A stretch of DNA of 13,474 bases from BM714 sp964644525 (GCA_964644525.1 CAZXWC010000041.1:1-13474), one strand, 5' to 3'. Positions 6,628 to 13,455 are shown, counted from the stretch's first letter. Notes: generated from the sequence alone by a model not told the origin. Program-made: numbers and translations.

Positions 6628-6660
6628 TAACGAAGAATATCAATTTAGGAGGAATGCATA

Positions 6661-8145
6661 ATGAGTGTAAGGGTAAGATTTGCGCCAAGTCCGACAGGAT
6701 ATGTACATATAGGCGGACTCAGGACAGCTTTATATAACTATCTTTTTGCAAAGCAGCAGAATGGAGTTTATTTTCTGAGGATAGAGGATACCGACAGGAC
6801 CCGTCTTGTTGAGGGCGCTGTAGAGAACATTATAGAGGCGCTTGAATGGACTGGCATACACCACCAGGAAGGTCCCTTTATTGGTGAAGACGGAAAGCTT
6901 GAGGAAAATGGGGATTTTGGGCCCTACATACAGTCCGACAGGCTTGAAATATATGATAAATACATAAATCAGCTTTTGGAAAGAGGTCATGCATATCATT
7001 GCTTCTGTACAAAGGAAAGGTTGGACAAGCTAAGAAACGAACAGAATGCCAAGGGGCAAATTACAAAATATGACGGTCTTTGCAGGGGAATAAGCCTTGA
7101 AGAAGCCAGGGAAAGAGTTGCGGCAGGCGAACCTCACGTTATCAGGCTGAAGCTCCCAGCCAACCGTGAAATAGTTTTTGAAGACATGGTGAGAGGCCGG
7201 GTGTCGGTAAATACTGATGACATGGACGACCAGGTTTTGATGAAAAGCGACGGATATCCAACTTATCACCTTGCTGTAATAGTGGACGACCACCTAATGG
7301 GTATAACTCACGTAATAAGAGGTGAGGAATGGGTGCCGTCGACGCCAAAGCACATATATACTTACCAAGCATTTGGCTGGGAGGCTCCACAGTTTGTTCA
7401 TCTTCCAAACATACTCAACAGAGACAAGAAGAAACTCAGCAAGAGACAGGGTGATGTAGCGGTTGGAGACTTCAAAAAAAAGGGTTATCTGCCGGAGGCT
7501 TTGGTCAACTATATAGCAATGGTGGGATGGGCTCCGGAAGACAACCAGGAAATAATGTCAATGGAGGAGCTTATAGAAAAATTCAGTTTGGATCGAGTTT
7601 CCAAAAGCGGAGGCGTTTTCGATGTCGACAAGTTGAATTGGGTAAGCGCGCACTATATAAGGGAAGCGGACCTGGACAGGCTTACACGTTTATGCGTGCC
7701 CTACTTGAAGGAAGCCGGACTCATAAGCGAAAAAGATTGCAAGGAACGTTACGATTGGATTCGATTGGTGGTAAAGGTTTCCAGGGACAATCTTTCCTAT
7801 TTGAGTCAAATAGGAGATGAAGCTAAAATCTTTTTTGGAAAAGAGGTTGTTGTTGAAAACGACCAAGCCGTGGACCTTTTGAAAATGGACCATGTTCCGG
7901 GCTTGCTGAAGGTTTTGAAGGAAAAAGTTGAGGGCGCGGAAGCAATCGACGCAGAATTCGGAAAAACAATTTTCAAGACACTTAAGAAAGAGACTGGAAT
8001 AAAAGGAAAGAATCTGTTTATGCCGGTAAGGATTGCCCTTACAGGGCAAATGCATGGACCGGAAATGGTTGAGATAATTGAGGTGCTTGGAAGGAAAACA
8101 ATAATCGAGCGCATAGATTATATGCTTGAAAACAATATGGCATAA
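6661..8145 (+). CDS. gltX: Glutamyl-tRNA synthetase
   Basis: GluRS charges tRNA-Glu with glutamate. In most Gram-positive bacteria it is non-discriminating and also makes Glu-tRNA-Gln for later amidation; that property is inferred from the lineage, not seen. The 494-residue class I enzyme begins with the catalytic fold RFAPSPTGYVHIGGLRTAL, with HIGG at 16-19. The KMSKS-type loop is KLSKR at 258-262. A probable zinc-site region has Cys114-x-Cys116 and Tyr137/Cys141. The C-terminal half (about 320-494) is the alpha-helical anticodon-binding domain. The ATG at 6661 has AGGAGG at 6647-6652. The gene has its own consensus promoter, insulated from proS by a strong hairpin. No terminator follows before the cysS T-box, so gltX and cysS probably share a transcript. 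Confidence 0.97.
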   Translation: MSVRVRFAPSPTGYVHIGGLRTALYNYLFAKQQNGVYFLRIEDTDRTRLVEGAVENIIEALEWTGIHHQEGPFIGEDGKLEENGDFGPYIQSDRLEIYDKYINQLLERGHAYHCFCTKERLDKLRNEQNAKGQITKYDGLCRGISLEEARERVAAGEPHVIRLKLPANREIVFEDMVRGRVSVNTDDMDDQVLMKSDGYPTYHLAVIVDDHLMGITHVIRGEEWVPSTPKHIYTYQAFGWEAPQFVHLPNILNRDKKKLSKRQGDVAVGDFKKKGYLPEALVNYIAMVGWAPEDNQEIMSMEELIEKFSLDRVSKSGGVFDVDKLNWVSAHYIREADLDRLTRLCVPYLKEAGLISEKDCKERYDWIRLVVKVSRDNLSYLSQIGDEAKIFFGKEVVVENDQAVDLLKMDHVPGLLKVLKEKVEGAEAIDAEFGKTIFKTLKKETGIKGKNLFMPVRIALTGQMHGPEMVEIIEVLGRKTIIERIDYMLENNMA

Positions 8146-8381
8146 GGCTTTGAAGAGGAAAAAACATCGGGCAAACTGGAGAATACAGAGAATGGCCGCA
8201 TTTGCTGAAAGCGGTTTAGTTTCAGGCGATGAGTGCACCTTGGAGCTTCCGGATTGAAGAAAGTTAGATTCGGACGTGAACCTGCGTTAATGGTAAAAGA
8301 GGTCCCCTTGGCTTGGGGGCAAACAGAGTGGAAACGCGGAAATCTTCGCCTCTGTGCATTGCACAGGTGCGGAGATTTTTT
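8146..8381 (+). promoter_or_regulatory. T-box riboswitch leader of cysS (tRNA-Cys)
   Basis: This intercistronic leader begins directly after the gltX stop. Stem I has CATCG (8165-8169) paired with CGATG (8227-8231) and AGG with CCT below it. The internal loop between them carries TGC at 8234-8236 followed by A8237: a cysteine specifier in the same position as the proline one before proS. The T-box sequence is AGAGTGGAAACGCGG, with the tRNA-pairing TGGA at 8329-8332; this fits UCCA, i.e. the U73 discriminator of tRNA-Cys. The bulge reads TGGAAAC instead of the usual TGGNACC, an uncommon change. No convincing promoter precedes it inside the end of gltX, so it likely acts as an attenuator within the gltX-cysS transcript. 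Confidence 0.9.
8340..8381 (+). terminator. T-box-controlled terminator of the cysS leader
   Basis: A long stem joins 8340-8357 to 8361-8378. It has an inner CTGTGC/GCACAG, an outer AAATCT/AGATTT with CGC/GCG between, two G-U pairs and one mismatch (C8350/T8368). The loop is ATT and the T run extends to 8381. It lies just 3' of the T-box bulge and would be disrupted by antiterminator formation. Confidence 0.9.
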
Positions 8382-8413
8382 ATTGCCGCGAAAATAAAGA
8401 AGGGAGAACCGAC

Positions 8414-9808
8414 ATGAAAATCTACAATACTCAAAGCAACAGGAAAGAAGAATTCATACCCCTCAATGAAGGCGAGGTGAACTTTTATGTTTGCGGTCCC
8501 ACAGTATATAATTTTTTTCACATAGGGAATGCCAGGCCTTTCGTAGTCTTTGATACGGTCAGGCGTTATTTGGAGTATAAAGGGTATAAAGTGAATTTTG
8601 TTCAAAACTTTACTGATGTCGATGACAAGATAATCAAAAGGGCGATTGAAGAAGGAATAACTTCGGATGAAGTCGGAAACAAGTATATCAAAGAATATTT
8701 TGACGATGCAGATGCACTTGGGGTCATAAGAGCAACAAAACATCCCCGCGTAACGGAAACAATTCCTGAAATAATCGCTTTCGTAAAAACCCTTGTAGAA
8801 AAGGGATATGGCTATGAGAAAAACGGAAATGTATATTATGACACTAAAAAATTCGCTGGATATGGAAAGCTTTCCGGTCAAAGCATCGAAGACCTTGTAA
8901 GCGGAGCAAGAATTGAAGTAAATACAGAAAAGAAAAGCTCGACTGATTTCGTTCTCTGGAAAAGCCAAAAGCCAGGCGAGCCGGGTTGGGAAAGTCCTTG
9001 GGGAATGGGAAGACCCGGTTGGCATATAGAGTGCTCGGTTATGTCTACCAAGTATCTTGGAGATACTCTCGACATACACGCAGGGGGTCAGGATTTGATA
9101 TTTCCCCATCATGAAAACGAGATAGCTCAAAGCGAAGCGGCCACAGGAAAACCATATGTAAAATATTGGATGCACAATGGTTATATTACAATCAATAATG
9201 AAAAAATGTCTAAATCCAAAGGGAATTTTTTCACGGTTAGGGATATAAGAAAAGAATATGATGGAGAGGTCATAAGATTTTTCCTTTTGTCGGCACACTA
9301 CAGGAATCCAATCAATTTCAACAGGGACTTGATGGAACAGGCAAAAGTAAGTCTTGAAAGACTCTACAACACCAAAAAAAATCTGGAGCATGTATTGGAA
9401 CATTCGGAAAGAGTTGAAATGGATGATGCTGAAAAGAAAGCCCTGCTGGAAATGGATTCCCACGAATCGAAATTTGTTGCCGCAATGGATGACGACATGA
9501 ATACAGCCGATGCGTTGGCGGCAATATTTGAATTTTCAAAGCACATAAACTCACAAACGGACGGCAGCAGTTCTAAAGAATTTGTGAAAAAGCTTTTGGA
9601 AAAATTTGTGGAGCTAAGCGGAGTCTTGGGATTTCTTGAGAAGCAGGAAGAATTGCTTGATGCGGAAATACAGGAACTTATTGACCAAAGGCAGCGCGCG
9701 AGAAAGGAAAAGAATTATTCTCTAGCTGACCAAATAAGGGATAAATTGAGTGAACAGGGGATTGCACTTGAAGATACGCCTCAGGGTGTAAAGTGGAAAA
9801 GGCGGTAG
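8414..9808 (+). CDS. cysS: Cysteinyl-tRNA synthetase
   Basis: CysRS charges tRNA-Cys with cysteine. The 464-residue class I enzyme is of standard length. The HIGH motif is HIGN at 36-39 in CGPTVYNFFHIGNARP. The zinc ligands that select the cysteine thiol are visible as Cys27, Cys207, His232 and Glu236, in the same spacing as E. coli Cys28/Cys209/His234/Glu238. KMSKS is at 264-268. The helical anticodon-binding part follows to a short basic C-terminus. The start is ATG 8414, with AGGGAG at 8401-8406. An in-frame GTG at 8354 lies in the terminator hairpin and is rejected. In Bacillus, cysE lies between gltX and cysS under a cysteine T-box; here cysE is absent and the T-box directly precedes cysS. 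mrnC begins 5 bp after the stop. Confidence 0.97.
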   Translation: MKIYNTQSNRKEEFIPLNEGEVNFYVCGPTVYNFFHIGNARPFVVFDTVRRYLEYKGYKVNFVQNFTDVDDKIIKRAIEEGITSDEVGNKYIKEYFDDADALGVIRATKHPRVTETIPEIIAFVKTLVEKGYGYEKNGNVYYDTKKFAGYGKLSGQSIEDLVSGARIEVNTEKKSSTDFVLWKSQKPGEPGWESPWGMGRPGWHIECSVMSTKYLGDTLDIHAGGQDLIFPHHENEIAQSEAATGKPYVKYWMHNGYITINNEKMSKSKGNFFTVRDIRKEYDGEVIRFFLLSAHYRNPINFNRDLMEQAKVSLERLYNTKKNLEHVLEHSERVEMDDAEKKALLEMDSHESKFVAAMDDDMNTADALAAIFEFSKHINSQTDGSSSKEFVKKLLEKFVELSGVLGFLEKQEELLDAEIQELIDQRQRARKEKNYSLADQIRDKLSEQGIALEDTPQGVKWKRR

Positions 9809-9813
9809 TTTTT

Positions 9814-10215
9814 ATGGAAAAAAGAGAGGAGAGAAACTACCCGCCACTTGTTCTTGCTTATATGGGGGATGTAATATTTGAGATGCATATCAGAAGCTAT
9901 CTTGTTGAAAAACACAGGGGAAACGTAAATAAACTTCACGGATTAGCGACTCGTTATGTAAAAGCTTCGGCGCAGGCTGCGGCGGTTCACGCAATACGAG
10001 GAATTCTTTCCCAAAAGGAATGGGGCGTTGTAAAAAGGGGCCGAAACCAAAAGTCCAATACAATACCTAAGAATTCAACGCTTTCGGATTATAAATATGC
10101 AACGGGCTTTGAGGCGTTGATTGGATACCACCATTTGCACGGCAATTACGATCGAATAAATGAAATAGTGGAGGCTTCCATAGCTTTTGTTGAAGAGGCC
10201 TCAGGGGGGCGGTAA
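9814..10215 (+). CDS. mrnC: Mini-ribonuclease 3 (MrnC)
   Basis: Mini-III is a dimeric RNase III-type catalytic domain without the double-stranded-RNA-binding domain. In Bacillus it matures the ends of 23S rRNA. The 133-residue product has the RNase III signature LAYMGDVIFEMHIR, with Asp19 as a catalytic acidic residue, and ATGFEALIGYHHL near 97-109 with Glu100 as its partner. The domain ends at residue 133 with nothing resembling a dsRBD, matching the family. The start is ATG 9814 with AGGCGG at 9800-9805, inside the end of cysS, eight bases upstream. An in-frame GTG at 9793, inside cysS, has no clear ribosome binding site. The position directly after cysS is conserved in Firmicutes. It is part of the tight downstream gene run. 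Confidence 0.94.
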   Translation: MEKREERNYPPLVLAYMGDVIFEMHIRSYLVEKHRGNVNKLHGLATRYVKASAQAAAVHAIRGILSQKEWGVVKRGRNQKSNTIPKNSTLSDYKYATGFEALIGYHHLHGNYDRINEIVEASIAFVEEASGGR

Positions 10216-10218
10216 GAA

Positions 10219-10587
10219 GTGGGGAAAAGAGAAAAAAACTATATGTTTGCGATTGTGGCAATGCTGCTTCTTCTTGCAGTGAAATCGATTTTCCTTGACG
10301 GTGTAAATGATTTGAATGCAGAGGAGAAGGACTTCAGCCAATACGTAGAGCAAACTATAGAAAGCAGTGAAAAATGGGCTCTGAACAAAAGCGATGCACT
10401 TTCCTATAAAATTGTAAAAATAAAAAAAACAAACGAGGAAGCTGCGACAATAATAGTCGATGAAAATGAAAAACGTTCTTTAGAGTTCAGCGGCCATTAT
10501 ACTGCAAGGGTAAGGAAATATATCTTGTGGATTTTGCCCTATGGGGATTTTTCCATATCTATGGAAAATGTAAAGGAGGAGGAATAA
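10219..10587 (+). CDS. Small membrane-anchored protein of unknown function
   Basis: I do not recognise this 122-residue protein. It has a basic start (GKREKNY), one hydrophobic segment at about 9-26 (starting MFAIVAMLLLLAV), and then about 95 mostly polar residues. This suggests an N-terminal anchor with the rest outside the cytoplasm. There is no lipobox cysteine. Residues 34-56 look helical and acidic. Residues 60-115 alternate like beta strands, with a distinctive SGHYTARVRKYILWILPYGD near 91-110, and the end is acidic (VKEEE). The start is GTG 10219, with a G-rich site at 10203-10209; ATG 10243 is an alternative but would cut off the basic residues before the anchor. It lies 3 bp after mrnC and 1 bp before thyX, so it is translated as part of this operon. 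Reading frame and spacing are convincing; function is unknown. Confidence 0.8.
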   Translation: MGKREKNYMFAIVAMLLLLAVKSIFLDGVNDLNAEEKDFSQYVEQTIESSEKWALNKSDALSYKIVKIKKTNEEAATIIVDENEKRSLEFSGHYTARVRKYILWILPYGDFSISMENVKEEE

Positions 10588-10588
10588 T

Positions 10589-11341
10589 ATGAGGGTTGAG
10601 TTGATTCAGCATACACCTGAACCGGAAAAAGTGGTTGCATCAGCGGCCAAACTTTGCTATTCGCCGGTTGGAGTGTCTGAAATAATGGAAAAGTTGCAGG
10701 ATGAAAGTGCTGAAAAGTTTATAAGAATATTGATGAAGATGGGACATATGTCGCCTGTAGAACATGTATCCTTCACTTTTGCAATAGAGGGAATAAGCCG
10801 AGTATGCACCCACCAGCTTGTGAGGCACCGAATAGCGTCCTACTCACAGCAGTCGCAAAGGTATGTAAAGATCGAAGACTTTAATTACATTGTTCCGCCG
10901 GCGGTATCAAAAAATCCAAAAGCCCTTGCAGTTTTCGAGGAGGCGATGGAAAGCAGCAAAAATGCGTACAAACAGATTTCAGACATTCTTTATGATTCTT
11001 ATGTTGAAGGTAAAGAGGGAGTGACTAAAAAGCAGATGGGGGCAATGGAAAAGAAAGCTATAGAAGATGCCCGTTTTGTTTTTCCGAACGCATGCGAGAC
11101 GAAGATCGTTGTGACGATGAATGCAAGGACGCTTATTCATTTCTTTGAGATGAGATGCTGCAACAGGGCTCAATGGGAGATACACAAAGTAGCGGACGAA
11201 ATGCTTAAATGCGTAAAGCGAGTGGCTCCTGCTATTTTCGATAAATCGGGGCCGGCATGTGTAAAAGGTCCTTGTCCGGAAGGGTCAATGAGCTGCGGGA
11301 TGATGGATGAAGTCAAGCTTAAATATGAAAATATGGTGTAA
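10589..11341 (+). CDS. thyX: Flavin-dependent thymidylate synthase ThyX
   Basis: ThyX makes dTMP from dUMP using methylene-tetrahydrofolate and reduced FAD, unrelated to the classical ThyA. The 250-residue product has the defining RHRX7S motif: RHR at 79-81 with Ser89 (QLVRHRIASYSQQSQRY). It also has the conserved NARTLIHFFEMR at 178-189 followed by CCNRAQWEI, including the residues that hold FAD and dUMP. The C-terminal part has an unusual cysteine cluster (Cys224, Cys229, Cys236, in GPACVKGPCPEGSMSCG), a feature I associate with clostridial ThyX proteins. The ATG at 10589 has an excellent site AAGGAGGAGG (10573-10582) located inside the preceding gene, whose stop is one base away. rlmB starts 11 bp downstream. 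Confidence 0.96.
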   Translation: MRVELIQHTPEPEKVVASAAKLCYSPVGVSEIMEKLQDESAEKFIRILMKMGHMSPVEHVSFTFAIEGISRVCTHQLVRHRIASYSQQSQRYVKIEDFNYIVPPAVSKNPKALAVFEEAMESSKNAYKQISDILYDSYVEGKEGVTKKQMGAMEKKAIEDARFVFPNACETKIVVTMNARTLIHFFEMRCCNRAQWEIHKVADEMLKCVKRVAPAIFDKSGPACVKGPCPEGSMSCGMMDEVKLKYENMV

Positions 11342-11352
11342 AGAGGTGCTTT

Positions 11353-12102
11353 ATGAGTGAAGAGAAAGTTTATATTGAAGGGCGGCATCCTGTTGAGGAA
11401 GCTCTTGCTTCAAACCGCACAATAGACAAGATATTTATTGCAAAAGGTGGAAAGAGCGCCAATGTCAAAACCATACTCGATATTGCAAAAGAAAAGAAGA
11501 TACCTGTTTCGTTCGTAGACCGGAAAAAAATTGATGAAATATCCCAGAGCCATGCCCATCAAGGCGTATTGGCAAAAGTGTCGGCTCATTCATATATTGA
11601 ATTTGACGATCTTATGGATATTATAGGGGACAGAGAAAGGCCGGCATTTTTGGTTTTGCTTGATGAAATACAGGACCCCCATAATCTTGGTTCGGTACTT
11701 AGAAGCGCAGACGCATCGGGAGCTGATGCGGTAATTATTCCAAAGCGTCGCTCGGCAACACTTACTCCAATTGTTGCAAAGACATCGGCCGGAGCTGTTG
11801 AATACGTTCCAGTCTGCAAAGTCGTGAACCTATCCAAAACAATCGACAAATTGAAGGAAAACGGAATCTGGGTTACGGGAGCGGATATGGATGGAGACAA
11901 ATTGTATTACGATGAAGATTTTAAAGGTCATACCGCACTGGTAATTGGAAACGAAGGACAGGGAATAAGCAGGTTGGTCAGGGAAAAGTGCGATTTTCTA
12001 GTCAGGATTCCAATGAAGGGAAAAGTCAATTCCCTTAATGCATCGGTTTCGGCTTCAATTTTAATGTATGAAGTTCGAAGGCAAAGGGATGCAAGGCTAT
12101 GA
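11353..12102 (+). CDS. rlmB: 23S rRNA (guanosine-2'-O)-methyltransferase, TrmH/SpoU family (RlmB)
   Basis: RlmB methylates the 2'-OH of a guanosine in the 23S rRNA peptidyl-transferase region (G2251 in E. coli) using S-adenosylmethionine. The 249-residue product has an N-terminal L30e-like RNA-binding domain (about 5-80, starting VYIEGRHPVEEAL) and a SPOUT catalytic domain. The three SpoU motifs are visible: DPHNLGSVLRSADASGADAV from 108, IGNEGQG at 198-204, and RIPMKGKVNSLNASVSASI from 218. The start is ATG 11353, with AGAGGTG at 11343-11349. The stop overlaps the next gene by ATGA. The location next to yacP and sigH matches Bacillus yacO (rlmB). The exact target guanosine is inferred from orthology. 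Confidence 0.93.
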   Translation: MSEEKVYIEGRHPVEEALASNRTIDKIFIAKGGKSANVKTILDIAKEKKIPVSFVDRKKIDEISQSHAHQGVLAKVSAHSYIEFDDLMDIIGDRERPAFLVLLDEIQDPHNLGSVLRSADASGADAVIIPKRRSATLTPIVAKTSAGAVEYVPVCKVVNLSKTIDKLKENGIWVTGADMDGDKLYYDEDFKGHTALVIGNEGQGISRLVREKCDFLVRIPMKGKVNSLNASVSASILMYEVRRQRDARL

Positions 12103-12617
12103 AGCAAAACAGAATTCTTATTGTCGATGGCTACAATGTAATCAATGATTGGAAAAAATTCAGCACATTCGGTATGGAGAATCTTGCGGCGGCAAGAGAA
12201 ATACTAATAGAGGAATTGTCTGAGTATGGAGCATTTACAGGAACGTCGATAGAGGTTGTTTTTGATGCCTACCGAAATAAAAACCCTATGGCCAGAAAGC
12301 AGGTATTTGACAATGTCAGTGTTTTTTACACAAAGGTTCATCAGACAGCGGATTCTTATATAGAGAAAAGGACAGCCGAATTGACGGTCAGCCGAAAGAA
12401 TATTGTAATGGTTGCCACCTCGGATGGAGCAGAGCAGCAATTCATACTGGGCAAAGGCGCATCAAGAATTTCATCAAGGGAATTGCGATTGGAAATGGAT
12501 AGGGCCAAAAGGAAAATTTCTTCGAAAATAAATAAAAAGGTAAACGACAAGTCTTTTATTTCTGACTCGCTGGACAGGGAAATTCTTGATGTGCTGGGCG
12601 AATGGGGAAAAAAATAG
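12099..12617 (+). CDS. yacP: YacP/Rae1-like NYN-domain ribonuclease
   Basis: In Bacillus the orthologous product (Rae1) is an endonuclease that enters the ribosomal A site and cuts mRNA during translation. This 172-residue protein has the NYN/PIN-like fold: RILIVDGYNVINDW at the N-terminus with Asp10, VVFDAYRN with Asp56, a central TADSYIEKR with Asp85, and VATSDGAEQ with Asp109. These are the acidic residues expected at the metal site. The C-terminal half is basic and helical (about 125-172), plausible for ribosome contact. The ATG at 12099 overlaps the rlmB stop, implying translational coupling. No terminator follows; the sigH promoter begins 8 bp after the stop. Confidence 0.9.
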   Translation: MKQNRILIVDGYNVINDWKKFSTFGMENLAAAREILIEELSEYGAFTGTSIEVVFDAYRNKNPMARKQVFDNVSVFYTKVHQTADSYIEKRTAELTVSRKNIVMVATSDGAEQQFILGKGASRISSRELRLEMDRAKRKISSKINKKVNDKSFISDSLDREILDVLGEWGKK

Positions 12618-12625
12618 ATTGATGC

Positions 12626-12654
12626 TTGATATTTTAAATGATGCAAGTTATAAT
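12626..12654 (+). promoter_or_regulatory. sigH promoter (sigma-A) with overlapping palindrome
   Basis: TTGATA at 12626-12631 and TATAAT at 12649-12654 are 17 bp apart. The -10 box and predicted start site (near 12661) lie within a 20-bp near-perfect inverted repeat (12648-12667, centred on GGTACC), which is well placed for a repressor. Read-through from yacP is also possible because no terminator is seen. Confidence 0.85.
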
Positions 12655-12688
12655 GGTACCGTTATAAAAATCGGGGGGCGTGCATTTT

Positions 12689-13339
12689 ATGGAAGAATCC
12701 ACTAAGGCGAAAAACATTGCGTATCCCGAATATGAGCGGATGGAAGACGAATGCATTGTAGGATGCGCAAGGGACGGCGATTTGTATGCTCAGGATTTCC
12801 TTATCAAGAAGTATAAGAATTTTGTAAGAGCCAAGGCCAGGTCGTATTTTCTTATAGGAGCAGACAAAGAAGACATCATACAAGAGGGCATGATTGGCCT
12901 TTTCAAGGCTATAAGGGATTTCAGGGCCGACAGGATATCATCATTCAGGGCTTTTGCCGAGCTTTGCATAACGAGGCAGATAATAACAGCCATTAAAACT
13001 GCTACAAGGCAGAAACATATACCCTTAAATTCTTACGTTTCCCTTAATAAGCCGATTTACGACGAGGATTCCGACAGAACTCTTTTGGATATTCTTACAG
13101 GAGCGAGGATTACCGACCCTGAAGAATTGATTATATCCAGAGAAGAATTGAACAAAATAGAGGAAAAAATAGGTGAAATATTAAGCAAGCTGGAGCTTCA
13201 GGTTTTGGCTTATTATTTGCAAGGCAAGTCATACCAGGAGATAGCGGTATTGCTTGACAGGCACATAAAATCAATTGACAATGCGCTTCAGAGAGTCAAG
13301 AGGAAATTGGAAAAATTTCTGGAAATGAGATCGATTTAA
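12689..13339 (+). CDS. sigH: RNA polymerase sigma factor SigH
   Basis: Sigma-H (Spo0H) directs early stationary-phase and sporulation genes in Firmicutes. The 216-residue length fits. Region 2 (about 28-100) contains the conserved YFLIGADKEDIIQEGMIGLF around 53-72 used for core binding and -10 recognition. Region 4 (about 160-212) has a helix-turn-helix around LSKLELQVLAYYLQGKSYQE for the -35. The linker (112-150) includes SLNKPIYDEDSDRTL. The start is ATG 12689, with GGGGGG at 12673-12678 ten bases upstream. An in-frame GTG at 12680 touches that site and is rejected. A consensus promoter precedes the gene. The tRNA starts only 2 nt after the stop and no terminator is present, so sigH, tRNA-Thr and probably tuf share a transcript. 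Confidence 0.96.
   Translation: MEESTKAKNIAYPEYERMEDECIVGCARDGDLYAQDFLIKKYKNFVRAKARSYFLIGADKEDIIQEGMIGLFKAIRDFRADRISSFRAFAELCITRQIITAIKTATRQKHIPLNSYVSLNKPIYDEDSDRTLLDILTGARITDPEELIISREELNKIEEKIGEILSKLELQVLAYYLQGKSYQEIAVLLDRHIKSIDNALQRVKRKLEKFLEMRSI
13254..13282 (+). promoter_or_regulatory. Weak candidate promoter inside sigH for tRNA-Thr and tuf
   Basis: TTGACA at 13254-13259 is perfect; GACAAT at 13277-13282 matches the -10 consensus at 4 of 6 positions with a 17-bp spacer. It would start RNA near 13290, about 50 nt before the tRNA. It lies in coding sequence and may be chance, but it is the best local candidate for an added promoter for tuf. Confidence 0.3.
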
Positions 13340-13341
13340 GT

Positions 13342-13417
13342 GCCCATGTAGCTCAGAAGGTAGAGCAACGCCATGGTAAGGCGTAGGTCAGCGGTTCGAA
13401 TCCGCTCATGGGCTCCA
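13342..13417 (+). tRNA. tRNA-Thr (anticodon GGT)
   Basis: A complete 76-nt cloverleaf with encoded CCA. The acceptor GCCCATG (13342-13348) pairs with CATGGGC (13407-13413), T13414 is the discriminator and CCA is at 13415-13417. The D arm is GCTC...GAGC. The anticodon stem ACGCC (13368-13372) pairs with GGCGT (13380-13384) around the loop ATGGTAA, giving anticodon GGT at 13375-13377, which reads threonine ACC/ACT. The T arm is AGCGG-TTCGAAT-CCGCT. It lies 2 nt after the sigH stop and 38 bp before tuf, an arrangement similar to the tRNA-Thr/tuf linkage seen in other bacteria. It must be released from a longer transcript by processing. Confidence 0.97.
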
Positions 13418-13455
13418 AATAAATAAATCAACCAAATAAAGGAGGACGAAAAGAA

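Noticed and set aside
6387..6660. A glutamate T-box or other known riboswitch before gltX
   Set aside because: There is no TGGNACC-type bulge, no Stem I elements, and the promoter at 6599-6627 leaves only about 27 nt of leader. Comparison by eye with c-di-GMP, glutamine, ZTP and preQ1 motifs found no match.
8354..8413. An upstream in-frame GTG (8354) for cysS
   Set aside because: It falls in the T-box terminator hairpin, and the extra 20 residues precede the normal CysRS start; ATG 8414 has AGGGAG upstream.
8264..9463. A 399-codon open frame on the minus strand opposite cysS
   Set aside because: It is antisense to a fully conserved CysRS with all catalytic motifs, has no ribosome binding site or promoter I can see, and its translation resembles no known protein; it is a by-product of cysS codon use.
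9793..9813. GTG start for mrnC inside cysS
   Set aside because: No ribosome binding site; the ATG at 9814 has AGGCGG eight bases upstream and gives the usual length.
12618..12650. A possible terminator between yacP and sigH (CTTG/CAAG pairing)
   Set aside because: Only four base pairs with a long AT loop and no T-tract; the segment is better explained by the sigH promoter.
13275..13303. A second TTGACA at 13275-13280 near the end of sigH
   Set aside because: At 17 or 18 bp downstream the sequence is AAGAGG/AGAGGA, with no resemblance to a -10 box.
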